40,272 nucleotides of DNA, from IMG/VR virus record IMGVR_UViG_3300042453_000475, positions 1 to 40,272 of that record. One strand, given 5' to 3'. The position numbers and the translations under genes are program-made. The DNA is from a virus. Below, piece after piece: positions 32,303 through 39,568 of the stretch (position 1 is the stretch's first letter; every line of letters begins with the position of its first letter). The notes beneath the pieces were generated by a model. The model saw only the letters and a list, made by a program, of their open reading frames with translations. It was not told the origin of the DNA and ran no database searches.

Positions 32303-32761
32303 ATGACGGGCGAGCGGCCACGGACGGCCTCAGCCCTTGCGGTCATGCTCCGTGCGTGGCAGGATGCGCTTATGCCCGACGTACTCACAGTCACGGTTGG
32401 GATACCGGCTCGCAGCCTTCAGCCCAATTCGAGGGTGCACTGGGCTATCCGTTCAAAGGCAACAAAGAAGGCGCGCGTCGAATCGTGGGCCGCGACCCAG
32501 GTCGCAATGCACGAAGCCGGCGAGCAGGGCGCGTGGAAAGAGGCGACCTGCGCCGTCCATTGGTACGCATCCACGAATCGCAAGCGGGATAAAGACAACT
32601 GTCTGGCAGCTCTCAAGGCCACATTCGATGGACTGGTCGATGCCGGCCTGCTCGTCGATGACTCGGCACTGACGCACCTGCCAATGGTCATCATGGTCGA
32701 TGCCAAGAATCCGCGAGTTGAACTTCACCTGAAGCGATGGGAGGTCAAAAATGGCGCGTAA
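32303..32761 (+). CDS. rusA: RusA-like Holliday junction resolvase
   Basis: A 152-residue protein from 32303, or 129 residues from 32372, which has AGGA at better spacing and a length closer to RusA (120). The core has IPARSLQPNSRVHW at the start of the fold, then KRDKDNCLAALKATFDGLVD and LLVDDSALTH; the Asp residues in DKDN and in VDD are the metal-binding acids of RusA. The enzyme cuts four-way junctions and, in phages, resolves branched DNA before packaging. It works naturally with the ERF protein encoded upstream. Its end overlaps the next gene by 11 bases. Confidence 0.85.
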   Translation: MTGERPRTASALAVMLRAWQDALMPDVLTVTVGIPARSLQPNSRVHWAIRSKATKKARVESWAATQVAMHEAGEQGAWKEATCAVHWYASTNRKRDKDNCLAALKATFDGLVDAGLLVDDSALTHLPMVIMVDAKNPRVELHLKRWEVKNGA

Positions 32762-33710
32762 GTGCGACAAGGCCCGAATCCGCGAGGAGTTGAAGAATCA
32801 CCATTGGCGCGACGGAATCACGCCTGGTACGCAATGGACAGTCGAGAAACTATCCCGAAACATCCACCGCGTGACGATGCTCTGCGAGACGCCGCACCAG
32901 TTTGAATGGTGGGCGTTGATCGACTCCGACCGACATTTCGATAACGCGCACAGCGATCTTCCGATGCAAAAGCAGCACATGAACGAGATCACGAAGCGCA
33001 AGGGCGGCGTGATTTCCTGTGGGGATTTCCATGACTGCATGAATGGAAGGTGGGATCCGAGAGCAGACCGCTCGGCCATGCGCGAGGAGTACCAATGCGG
33101 CGACTACCTCGATGCAATTGTGCGCGAGGCCGTCAAGTTCTTCTCGCCGTGGCAGGATCGCTTCGTGGTAGTGGGGCGCGGAAATCACGAAACAGCCATA
33201 GGCAAAAGACATGAGGTTGACCTGACAGAGCGCACTTGCGCCGGGTTGAGTGCGGCAGGTCCAGCCCCGGTCTACTCCGGCGGCTACGGCGGCTGGGTGC
33301 TGTTCCGGCTCGTGTCGCGGAATGGCGGAACCTTTTCGTTCAAAATGCGCTATTTCCACGGCAGCGGCGGCGGGGCGATGATGACCCACGGCGTACTCGA
33401 CACCAGACGCCACGCCAGCCTGTACCCGGATGCTGACCTTGTAGTAACCGGGCATTCGCACCACCATTGGATCGTTCCGATTGCAAGGGAGCGGCTGCGA
33501 ATGTTCCTAGGCAACGCGGAGGTTGTGCTAGACGAACAAATTCATTGCCGAGTCGGAACGTACAAGGACGAGCATCACGATGGTTTCGGAGGTTGGAGCG
33601 TGGAGAAGGGATTGCCACCGAAGGGCAAGGGCGCGGTCTGGATGCGCCTTCACATCGCGGGTACGCAGAAGGAATACAGGCTCGCAGCGGAGTTGACACG
33701 TGCGCAATGA
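32751..33710 (+). CDS. Calcineurin-like metallophosphoesterase
   Basis: A 319-residue protein with the metal-binding blocks of the family in order: DSDRH at 58-62 (in place of the usual D.H), GDFHD at 91-95, GNHE at 144-147, an H at 203 (YFHGS) and GHSHHH at 234-239. Two metals held by these residues would cleave a phosphodiester or phosphomonoester. The substrate is not known; phage members near recombination genes may be nucleases like SbcD/Mre11, but no partner ATPase is encoded here. The first motif carries an extra residue between Asp and His compared with D.H (58-D-S-D-R-H-62, so D60.H62 fits). Confidence 0.85.
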   Translation: MARKCDKARIREELKNHHWRDGITPGTQWTVEKLSRNIHRVTMLCETPHQFEWWALIDSDRHFDNAHSDLPMQKQHMNEITKRKGGVISCGDFHDCMNGRWDPRADRSAMREEYQCGDYLDAIVREAVKFFSPWQDRFVVVGRGNHETAIGKRHEVDLTERTCAGLSAAGPAPVYSGGYGGWVLFRLVSRNGGTFSFKMRYFHGSGGGAMMTHGVLDTRRHASLYPDADLVVTGHSHHHWIVPIARERLRMFLGNAEVVLDEQIHCRVGTYKDEHHDGFGGWSVEKGLPPKGKGAVWMRLHIAGTQKEYRLAAELTRAQ

Positions 33711-34014
33711 GGCCAGACTCACGATCAACTCAAGGCGGTGGCGAATCAAGCTCGTGCGGTCGAAGGACCTGCCGAAGGACTGGCTCGGAGACTGCGATCA
33801 CCCACCAGGACCGCACCCAACCATCCGGGTGCGACGGAACCTGCCGCAGCAGCGACTCGCATCGGTCATTGCCCACGAAGTCCTTCACGCCGCTGTACCG
33901 GCATTGGATGAAGCGACGGTCCAGGCCGCAGGAGATGCGATAGGCCGGGCATTGTTTGTGCTACAGTTCCGCCGAGTCGGAACATCCAAGCCTCCGACGA
34001 AAGGACAACCATGA
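33700..34014 (+). CDS. Small HExxH metalloprotein (SprT-like)
   Basis: A 104-residue protein starting with GTG, overlapping the phosphoesterase end by 11 bases. IAHEVLHAA at 57-65 is a zinc-binding HExxH helix; Glu71 or Asp81 in the following helix could be the third ligand. Small proteins of this kind in phages resemble a minimal SprT-type metallopeptidase. The N-terminal half is a basic beta-type region (RRWRIKLVRSKDLPKDWLGD). Its substrate is unknown; a DNA-protein crosslink or host protein is possible by analogy. Confidence 0.72.
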   Translation: MRNEARLTINSRRWRIKLVRSKDLPKDWLGDCDHPPGPHPTIRVRRNLPQQRLASVIAHEVLHAAVPALDEATVQAAGDAIGRALFVLQFRRVGTSKPPTKGQP

Positions 34015-34274
34015 AGCCAGCCAAAGGCAAGCGATTCGTCAAGGTCGTGAAGAACCCAAAGACCGGGCGCACCAACAGGGTCAGTTACGGGCAGGCCGGC
34101 AAGGCCAAGGGCGGCGGCGACCGGATCAAGCCAGGCACTGCCAAAGGTGATGCATACTGCGCACGAAGCTGGGGCCAGATGCAGCGCAGCCCGGCAGCAG
34201 CCAAGAACCCAAACAGCCCGCTGCGGCTCTCGCGCGCCAAGTGGAAGTGCAGCGGCAAGACATCGCGACGCTAA
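34011..34274 (+). CDS. Small basic protein with Cys pair
   Basis: An 87-residue, very basic protein with AAGGA upstream and an ATGA overlap. It has KRFVKVVKNPKTGRTNRVSY, a Gly- and Lys-rich middle, then DAYCARSWGQM and KWKCSGKTSRR. This type occurs near terminase genes in many podoviruses and siphoviruses. The high charge suggests nucleic-acid contact. Function unknown. Confidence 0.72.
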   Translation: MKPAKGKRFVKVVKNPKTGRTNRVSYGQAGKAKGGGDRIKPGTAKGDAYCARSWGQMQRSPAAAKNPNSPLRLSRAKWKCSGKTSRR

Positions 34275-34819
34275 TGCCGCGCCACGCGAACCTGCCGTTT
34301 CACCTGTACGTCACCGTACCGAACCACCTGCTCGGGCCTGGCATGCCTGCCGGCACCACCAGAGGCATTTGGCACGCTGTCTATTCACGACCAGGCCAAA
34401 TGCTGATGACGCATGTCCTGCTCGAGAGCGGCGCACATTGGTGCGGCCTACCCATGCACGGACTGCTGGCGACCGACGATGGCGGCTTCTGGCACGATCG
34501 ACATGACCTGGAACCGTGGGGCGGAATGGGCGAACATTTGGAATGTCTCCATCTGCACTATCTCGAAGGACTCGAGGTAGTTACGATCAAGTACGGATGG
34601 AAGGGCCGGCACACCGGAATCGTGATCGACTGGGCAGACGGCTTCTCTCGCTACCCGCAGGAACACAAGCCGCTCAACCTGCTCGAGATGGACACAGGCC
34701 AGTTCGCCCTGCTGCCGAATAACTACGTCACCTACTCGGACAAGCACCTCGTCAACCCGAGCAAGCGTGAAGACTTGAAGAACTACCGACGAGGAGAAAC
34801 CACCTACTGGGAAGGCTAA
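34274..34819 (+). CDS. Hypothetical protein, upstream of terminase region
   Basis: A 181-residue protein; the start at 34274 overlaps the upstream stop (TAATG), while an ATG at 34241 is also in frame. It is rich in His, Trp, Tyr and Gly: HLYVTVPNHLLGPGMPAGTT, then GAHWCGLPMHGLL, HDRHDLEPWGGMGEHLECLH. The mix of His, Cys and Asp could bind a metal, but no known pattern fits. The C-terminus is basic and Tyr-rich. Its stop shares bases with the next start (TAATG). Confidence 0.7.
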   Translation: MPRHANLPFHLYVTVPNHLLGPGMPAGTTRGIWHAVYSRPGQMLMTHVLLESGAHWCGLPMHGLLATDDGGFWHDRHDLEPWGGMGEHLECLHLHYLEGLEVVTIKYGWKGRHTGIVIDWADGFSRYPQEHKPLNLLEMDTGQFALLPNNYVTYSDKHLVNPSKREDLKNYRRGETTYWEG

Positions 34820-34950
34820 TGGCAAAGAAAACCAAGAACTCTCTCGTCGGAAACATCAACCGCAGGCGCAAGGCCGGCACCAGCCGATCCAAGTCAAAGT
34901 CCACCGTGAGCCCAAAGGCATATGCGCAACTCAAGAAGGGATGGAAGTGA
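34819..34950 (+). CDS. Tiny basic protein, 43 residues
   Basis: MAKKTKNSLVGNINRRRKAG at the start, then a Ser- and Lys-rich part ending KAYAQLKKGWK. Almost one residue in three is Lys or Arg. Very similar small proteins stand just before terminase genes in many tailed phages, so I am fairly sure that it is real although short. Its stop overlaps the next start (TGATG). It may bind DNA or RNA; the role is unknown. Confidence 0.75.
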   Translation: MAKKTKNSLVGNINRRRKAGTSRSKSKSTVSPKAYAQLKKGWK

Positions 34951-35075
34951 TGCCATTCAAGTCCAAGGCACAGCAGCGTTTCATGTACGCGAAGCACCCA
35001 AAGATCGCCAAGAAATGGGCAAAGAAGACAAGCAGCTTCAAGAGCCTGCCAGCCCGCGCAAAGAAGCGCAAGTAA
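34950..35075 (+). CDS. Tiny basic protein, 41 residues (KSKAQQRFMYAKHP type)
   Basis: MPFKSKAQQRFMYAKHPKIA followed by a Lys-rich end. The KSKAQQRFM.AKHP block is a well-known short phage protein, usually near packaging or head genes; no activity is known to me. It starts on the stop of the previous gene, and its last 61 bases also encode the start of the HTH protein in another frame. Confidence 0.8.
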   Translation: MPFKSKAQQRFMYAKHPKIAKKWAKKTSSFKSLPARAKKRK

Positions 35076-35299
35076 TCGCGCTCAATGAGCATGGGCACCG
35101 CATCGGCGAGACCCACCACAATGCCACGATCCCGGAAGAAACCGTCCAGCGACTCCGATACCTCCACGAGGAGGAAGGCATCGGATACCGGCGACTCGCC
35201 AAGATGTTCAACCTCCGCAGAGACACAGTCATCAAAATCTGCAGATACGAGCGACGTGGGCAAATCGCTCATGCCTGGAGGCGCAAGGCGACCGGGTAG
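35015..35299 (+). CDS. Helix-turn-helix protein before terminase
   Basis: A 94-residue protein. Residues about 45-85 read PEETVQRLRYLHEEEGIGYR and RLAKMFNLRRDTVIKICR, a clear helix-turn-helix of the resolvase/Hin type. The start at 35015 overlaps the tiny basic gene by 61 bases; no later in-frame ATG precedes the domain. The C-terminus overlaps the terminase small subunit start by 29 bases. It could recognise the packaging site with the terminase or regulate the late genes; both are inference. Confidence 0.7.
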   Translation: MGKEDKQLQEPASPRKEAQVIALNEHGHRIGETHHNATIPEETVQRLRYLHEEEGIGYRRLAKMFNLRRDTVIKICRYERRGQIAHAWRRKATG

Positions 35300-35681
35300 G
35301 CCAAGCACGCCGATATCTCGGGACATTATCGAAGGCCTGCTGCGCTGGATTGCAGAGGGCAAGACGCTTCGGGAGTGGTGCAGACAGCCCGGCAATCCGC
35401 ACTACACAACGGTTTACGATTGGATCAACGCAAATGAGCAACTTATCCTACGCTTCGCGCGCGCGCGCGAGGATGGATACGACGCTATTGCCGAGGAATG
35501 CCGCATGCTGGCAGACACGCCGCCGCAGGACCAGGTCGAGGTGCAATGGCGCAGGCTTCAGATCGACACGCGCCTGAAACTGCTCGCCAAGTGGAGTCCG
35601 AATAAGTACGGCGACAAGGTCGGAATCGACCACGGCGGATCGGTCACGATCAATGTCGTGACGGGACTGCCGGATGACTAG
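35271..35681 (+). CDS. terS: Terminase small subunit
   Basis: A 136-residue protein. I chose the ATG at 35271 (MPGGARRPGRPSTP), since the frame upstream is Ser- and Thr-rich and overlaps another gene. The order GRPSTPISRDIIEGLLRWIA, EGKTLREWC, YTTVYDWINANEQL, ARAREDGYDAIAEECRMLAD and LLAKWSPNKYGDK matches the Sf6 gp1-type small subunits, with an N-terminal helix-turn-helix that binds the packaging site and a helical part that forms a ring. It overlaps terL by eight bases, as usual. No strong ribosome site is seen; coupling to the gene upstream may supply one. Confidence 0.85.
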   Translation: MPGGARRPGRPSTPISRDIIEGLLRWIAEGKTLREWCRQPGNPHYTTVYDWINANEQLILRFARAREDGYDAIAEECRMLADTPPQDQVEVQWRRLQIDTRLKLLAKWSPNKYGDKVGIDHGGSVTINVVTGLPDD

Positions 35682-36999
35682 TTTCACGGTGCCGCTGGGA
35701 TTCACGCCGAGGCCGTGGCAACTCGAGTGCTACCAGCGCCGCAAGCGGTTCACCGTGCTGGCCCTGCACCGCCGCGCCGGCAAGACCGAACTGGCGCTTG
35801 TGCGTTTGCTGCACGCCGCGATCAAGTGCCGGGATCAGATGCCGTTCTTCGTGTACGTCGCGCCATTTCTGAAGCAGGCCAAGACCATCGCTTGGGCACG
35901 CCTGAAGCGCAAGGTCGAACCCATGCTTCGGTATGGCGGCGTCGAGATCAACGAGGTGGACCTAGCCGTTACTCTGAAATCCAACGGTGCCACGATCCGC
36001 CTGTTTGGTGGAGACAACCCAGACGCGCTGCGTGGCGTGCGCCTTGATGGCTGCGTCATTGACGAGGTGGCCCAGATCAAGCCCGAAGTCTGGAACGACA
36101 TCATCCAGCCGGCGCTGTCAGACCGTAAAGGCTGGGCCATGTTCATCGGCACGCCGGCGGGCATCAACCTGTTCAGCGAGTTGTTCTACCGGGCTGGGAC
36201 GCTGCCTGATTGGTATGCGGCCCGGTACACGGTCAACGACACCGACGCGCTGGACCGCGACGAGGTCGAGCGCCTGCGTCGCGACATGCCGGAGGCCGCG
36301 TTTGCGCGAGAGTATCTGTGCGACTTCAGCGCAGCCGGGTCGGATCAGCTCATCAGCCTGTCAGATACCGAGACAGCGGCAGGCCGCGAGTACAAGGACA
36401 GCGAGGTACTCGAGTTCCCGCTGGTCGTCGGAGTCGATCCGGCCAGGTTCGGCGATGACCGCAGCGTGATCGTGCTGCGGCAAGGGCTGCGCATGGAAGA
36501 CCCGATCATCTACCAGGGCATGGACAACATGCAGCTGGCCGCAGCCGTTGCCAACGTCATCGAGGACCGCGATCCGGACGCCGTGTTCATCGACTCCGGT
36601 GCCGGCGCTGGCGTCATCGACCGCCTGCGGCAGTTGGACTATTTCGTGGTCGAGGTGCCGTTCGGAGGCAAGGCGACCCAGCCGAACCTGTTCCTGAACA
36701 AGCGAGCCGAGATGTGGTGGCTAGTCAAGGAATGGATCGACAACGGCGGCGCGATCCCGGATGACAACACGCTCAAGGCCGAACTGTCCACGCCGACGTT
36801 CTGGTACGACCAAGTCGGTCGCCGCGTTCTCGAGAGCAAGGACGAGATCAAGAAGCGGCTACAGGGCGGCGGCAGCCCGGACATCGCCGACGCGCTGGCT
36901 CTGACGTTCGCCTATCCGGTTGCCAAGCAGTTGCCTCGCGAAGTGCGCGAGAAGATCGACCCACGCCCGAAGGACTATGACCCGTACGAGGAGGTGTGA
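35674..36999 (+). CDS. terL: Terminase large subunit
   Basis: A 441-residue packaging motor. HRRAGKT at 32-38 is the Walker A loop, CVIDEVAQ at 127-134 holds Walker B with the catalytic Glu131, and FIGTPAG at 157-163 is the coupling motif. The nuclease domain begins with VVGVDPARFGDDRS (Asp255), continues with VFIDSGAGAGVIDRL, and ends with PDIADALALTFAYP, giving the three acidic residues of the RNase H-type site. It drives DNA into the procapsid through the portal and cuts it. The gene is full length for this family. The overlap with terS suggests coupled synthesis. Confidence 0.95.
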   Translation: MTSFTVPLGFTPRPWQLECYQRRKRFTVLALHRRAGKTELALVRLLHAAIKCRDQMPFFVYVAPFLKQAKTIAWARLKRKVEPMLRYGGVEINEVDLAVTLKSNGATIRLFGGDNPDALRGVRLDGCVIDEVAQIKPEVWNDIIQPALSDRKGWAMFIGTPAGINLFSELFYRAGTLPDWYAARYTVNDTDALDRDEVERLRRDMPEAAFAREYLCDFSAAGSDQLISLSDTETAAGREYKDSEVLEFPLVVGVDPARFGDDRSVIVLRQGLRMEDPIIYQGMDNMQLAAAVANVIEDRDPDAVFIDSGAGAGVIDRLRQLDYFVVEVPFGGKATQPNLFLNKRAEMWWLVKEWIDNGGAIPDDNTLKAELSTPTFWYDQVGRRVLESKDEIKKRLQGGGSPDIADALALTFAYPVAKQLPREVREKIDPRPKDYDPYEEV

Positions 37000-37032
37000 G
37001 GTGCCCGTAGTGAATATGAACATTTCTAGCGT
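37000..37032 (+). promoter_or_regulatory. Candidate late promoter, copy C
   Basis: GGTGCCCGTA (37000-37009) begins on the base after the terL stop, and TAGCGT (37027-37032) follows after 17 bases, as in the copies at 169 and 17782. It heads the GNAT, membrane protein and portal operon. A caution: the expected start near 37039 would remove most of the GGAGG ribosome site at 37036-37040, so the exact start, or the promoter reading, needs a test. Confidence 0.5.
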
Positions 37033-37044
37033 TTGGAGGTCAGC

Positions 37045-37491
37045 ATGATTCGTTTGGCTACTGCCGATGACGAGGATGCGATCCTTGGCATGGCCAAGGA
37101 TTTCGTGGCATTCTCGCCATATGCGGACTTCACTTCTGCAACTGAAGAAGAATTACGAACCACAATCCAATGGCTAATAACGAACGCAACTGTTTTCATT
37201 GCGGAAAAGGACGGCAGCCCAATAGGACTGTTGGTGGCGATGATTGCGCCATTGTGGTACGCACCAAGAGTGCGTGTTGCAAGCGAAATGGCGTGGTGGA
37301 TCAACAAGGAGCATCGACGCAGCACGGCAGCGATACGTCTTGTGCAAGCGTTCGAGCAATGGGCGCAAAGCAATGGCGCTGTTGCAATTTGCATGAGCAA
37401 TCTTGATGGAGAAAATGCCAGTGCCGTATCTGGCATGCTGAATCGAATGGGTTACAACCGAACAGAACAAACTCACACAAAGAGGATTTGA
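37045..37491 (+). CDS. GNAT-family acetyltransferase
   Basis: A 148-residue protein starting MIRLATADDEDAILGMAKDF, a typical GNAT opening. The centre has FIAEKDGSPIGLLVAMIAP, then EMAWWINKEHRRSTAAIRLV, where the Arg- and Ser-rich turn before a helix corresponds to the acetyl-CoA pyrophosphate loop (motif A), followed by the end strand-helix with MLNRMGYNRTE. It would acetylate an amine of a small molecule or protein. Similar GNAT genes are often seen between terminase and portal in podoviruses. The coding GC is visibly lower than in terL and portal, hinting at separate origin. The start at 37045 follows GGAGG. Confidence 0.85.
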   Translation: MIRLATADDEDAILGMAKDFVAFSPYADFTSATEEELRTTIQWLITNATVFIAEKDGSPIGLLVAMIAPLWYAPRVRVASEMAWWINKEHRRSTAAIRLVQAFEQWAQSNGAVAICMSNLDGENASAVSGMLNRMGYNRTEQTHTKRI

Positions 37492-37493
37492 AC

Positions 37494-37838
37494 ATGGCAG
37501 CACTATCAACAATTCTCATTGGCGCATTGGCTGGTGCGGCTGCGGCTGGAACCGGCTATTCGGTTTATGCTGGCGAGCAGGGCAAGAAGGCGCAGGAAGA
37601 TGCCATGCGCAAGCAGGAGGCTGCCCAGGCCGAGGCTGCCAAGCAAGCGCAGTTGCAGACCGAGGCTTCAATGGGTGCTATGCGCGCAGCGAATCGTCGC
37701 GCACCTGACGTCGCCGGCATCATGCAGGCAGCGCAGGAGGTCGGCGGCGGCGGGCCCGCCGGCACCATGCTCACAGGGCCGATGGGCGTCAACCCGCAGG
37801 ATCTTCAGCTCGGACGCAGTTCCCTTCTCGGTGGCTAA
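37494..37838 (+). CDS. Small virion-associated membrane protein
   Basis: A 114-residue protein with AGAGGA before the ATG at 37494. Residues 3-25 (ALSTILIGALAGAAAAGTGY) form a Gly- and Ala-rich hydrophobic helix; then a Gln- and Ala-rich helix (KKAQEDAMRKQEAAQAEAAK) and a Gly-rich end. This looks like the small internal-core proteins encoded just before the portal in podoviruses and like the N-terminal part of the protein at 6637-7395. A role in ejection or portal assembly is inferred. Confidence 0.72.
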   Translation: MAALSTILIGALAGAAAAGTGYSVYAGEQGKKAQEDAMRKQEAAQAEAAKQAQLQTEASMGAMRAANRRAPDVAGIMQAAQEVGGGGPAGTMLTGPMGVNPQDLQLGRSSLLGG

Positions 37839-37841
37839 ACC

Positions 37842-39557
37842 ATGAGCGAATACCCCGGCGATAACCGCAGTTACAAGAACGCTCCGCAGCGTGATCGACT
37901 GTTCACTCGCTGGGGTCAGCTCAAGTCCGAGCGTGCATCGTGGTTTGCGCACTGGCAGGAGATCACTTCCTACCTGCTGCCGCGCAACGGTCGCTACTTC
38001 CGTCAGGACCGCGACAAGGGCTGGCGTCGCCACAACAACATCTACGACAACACCGGCACGCGGTCGCTCCGCACGCTCGGCGCTGGAATGATGGCCGGCG
38101 CAACCAGCCCGGCGCGGCAGTGGTTCCGGCTGGCGACGCCTGATCCTGAACTGAACTCGTATCAGCCCGTGAAGTTGTGGCTGGACGATGTGACCAAGCG
38201 CATGCAGTTGGTGTTCCAGAAGTCGAACACCTACCGCACGTTGCACCAGATGTACGAGGAACTTGGTGCGTTCGGCACGGCGGCCACTATCATCATGCCG
38301 GACTTCAACCAGGTCATTCACCACTACCCGCTGACCTGCGGCGAGTATTGCATTTCGACCGACGCGCAGGGCCGCGTCTGCACGCTCTACCGCGAATTCG
38401 AGATGACCGTGTCGCAGATGGTCAAGGAATTCGGATACGACAACTGCTCGACCGGCGTGCAGAACATGTACGACACTGGCACGCTGGATCAGTGGGTGCC
38501 TGTCATCCACGCCATTGAGCCTCGAGCAGACCGCGACATCACGAAGAAGGACAGCAAGAACATGCCGTTCGGCTCGTTCTATTTCGAGGTCGGCGGCGAG
38601 GACGGCGTGTTCCTGCGCGAGAGCGGATTCCAGTATTTCCCATGCTTGGTGCCACGCTGGGCCACCGCCGGCGGCGACATCTACGGGAACAGCCCGGGCA
38701 TGGAGGCGCTTGGCGACGTGAAGCAGCTCCAGCATGAGCAACTGCGCAAGGCGCAGGCCATCGACTACCAGACCAAACCTCCGCTTCAGGTGCCAACAAG
38801 CATGAAGAACCGGGACGTGGAAACGCTGCCTGGCGGCATCTCGTTCGTTGACGGTGCAAGCATGGGCATCAAGACCGCGTTTGAGGTGAACCTGAACCTG
38901 CAATACCTGCTGGCCGATATTCAGGACGTGCGAGAGCGCGTTCGTGGATCGTTCTACGCAGACCTGTTCCTCATGCTTGCAAATGCACCCTACACCCGCA
39001 TGACCGCAACCGAGGTCGCCGAGCGACATGAGGAAAAACTCCTGATGCTGGGGCCGGTGCTCGAGCGACTGCACAATGAGCTGCTGGACCCGCTGGTTGA
39101 CATCACGTTCAACCGGATGATTACGAGCGGTGCTGTTCCGCCGCCGCCGCCGGAACTGATGGGCATGGATCTGAACGTGGAGTTCGTGTCCATGCTGGCG
39201 CAGGCCCAGCGTGCAATCGGCACGAACGCCGTGGATCGCTTCGTCGGAAACCTCGGCCAGATCGCCACGATGAAGCCGGACATTTTGGACAAGTTCGACA
39301 GCGATCAGTGGGCCGACATCTACGCCGATATGCTTGGCGTCGATCCGTCCCTGATCGTGGCCGACAAGGACGTGGCTATGGTGCGTCAGGCCCGCAACCA
39401 AGCAATGGCCGCCAAGGAACAGGCGGCGGTGTTGCAGCAGCAGTCGCAGACGGCGAAGAATCTGGCGCAGGCACCGACCGCCGGCGAGCCGAATGCATTG
39501 ACTGACGTGATGAACATGTTCAGCGGATACGGTTCTCCATCACCACTTGAACTCTGA
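37842..39557 (+). CDS. Portal (head-to-tail connector) protein
   Basis: A 571-residue protein of the podovirus head-tail connector family. Residues 10-80 contain RLFTRWGQLKSERASWFAHW, EITSYLLPRN and YDNTGTRSLRTLGAGMMAGA, followed by TSPARQWFRL; these blocks are highly typical. Further along are YEELGAFGTAATIIMP and the region ADLFLMLANAPYTRMTATEV. The last 60 residues are Gln- and Ala-rich. Twelve copies form the ring through which DNA is packaged and ejected. It stands after the terminase genes and before the scaffold and capsid genes, the normal order. Confidence 0.95.
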   Translation: MSEYPGDNRSYKNAPQRDRLFTRWGQLKSERASWFAHWQEITSYLLPRNGRYFRQDRDKGWRRHNNIYDNTGTRSLRTLGAGMMAGATSPARQWFRLATPDPELNSYQPVKLWLDDVTKRMQLVFQKSNTYRTLHQMYEELGAFGTAATIIMPDFNQVIHHYPLTCGEYCISTDAQGRVCTLYREFEMTVSQMVKEFGYDNCSTGVQNMYDTGTLDQWVPVIHAIEPRADRDITKKDSKNMPFGSFYFEVGGEDGVFLRESGFQYFPCLVPRWATAGGDIYGNSPGMEALGDVKQLQHEQLRKAQAIDYQTKPPLQVPTSMKNRDVETLPGGISFVDGASMGIKTAFEVNLNLQYLLADIQDVRERVRGSFYADLFLMLANAPYTRMTATEVAERHEEKLLMLGPVLERLHNELLDPLVDITFNRMITSGAVPPPPPELMGMDLNVEFVSMLAQAQRAIGTNAVDRFVGNLGQIATMKPDILDKFDSDQWADIYADMLGVDPSLIVADKDVAMVRQARNQAMAAKEQAAVLQQQSQTAKNLAQAPTAGEPNALTDVMNMFSGYGSPSPLEL

Positions 39558-39568
39558 AAGGGATCACT

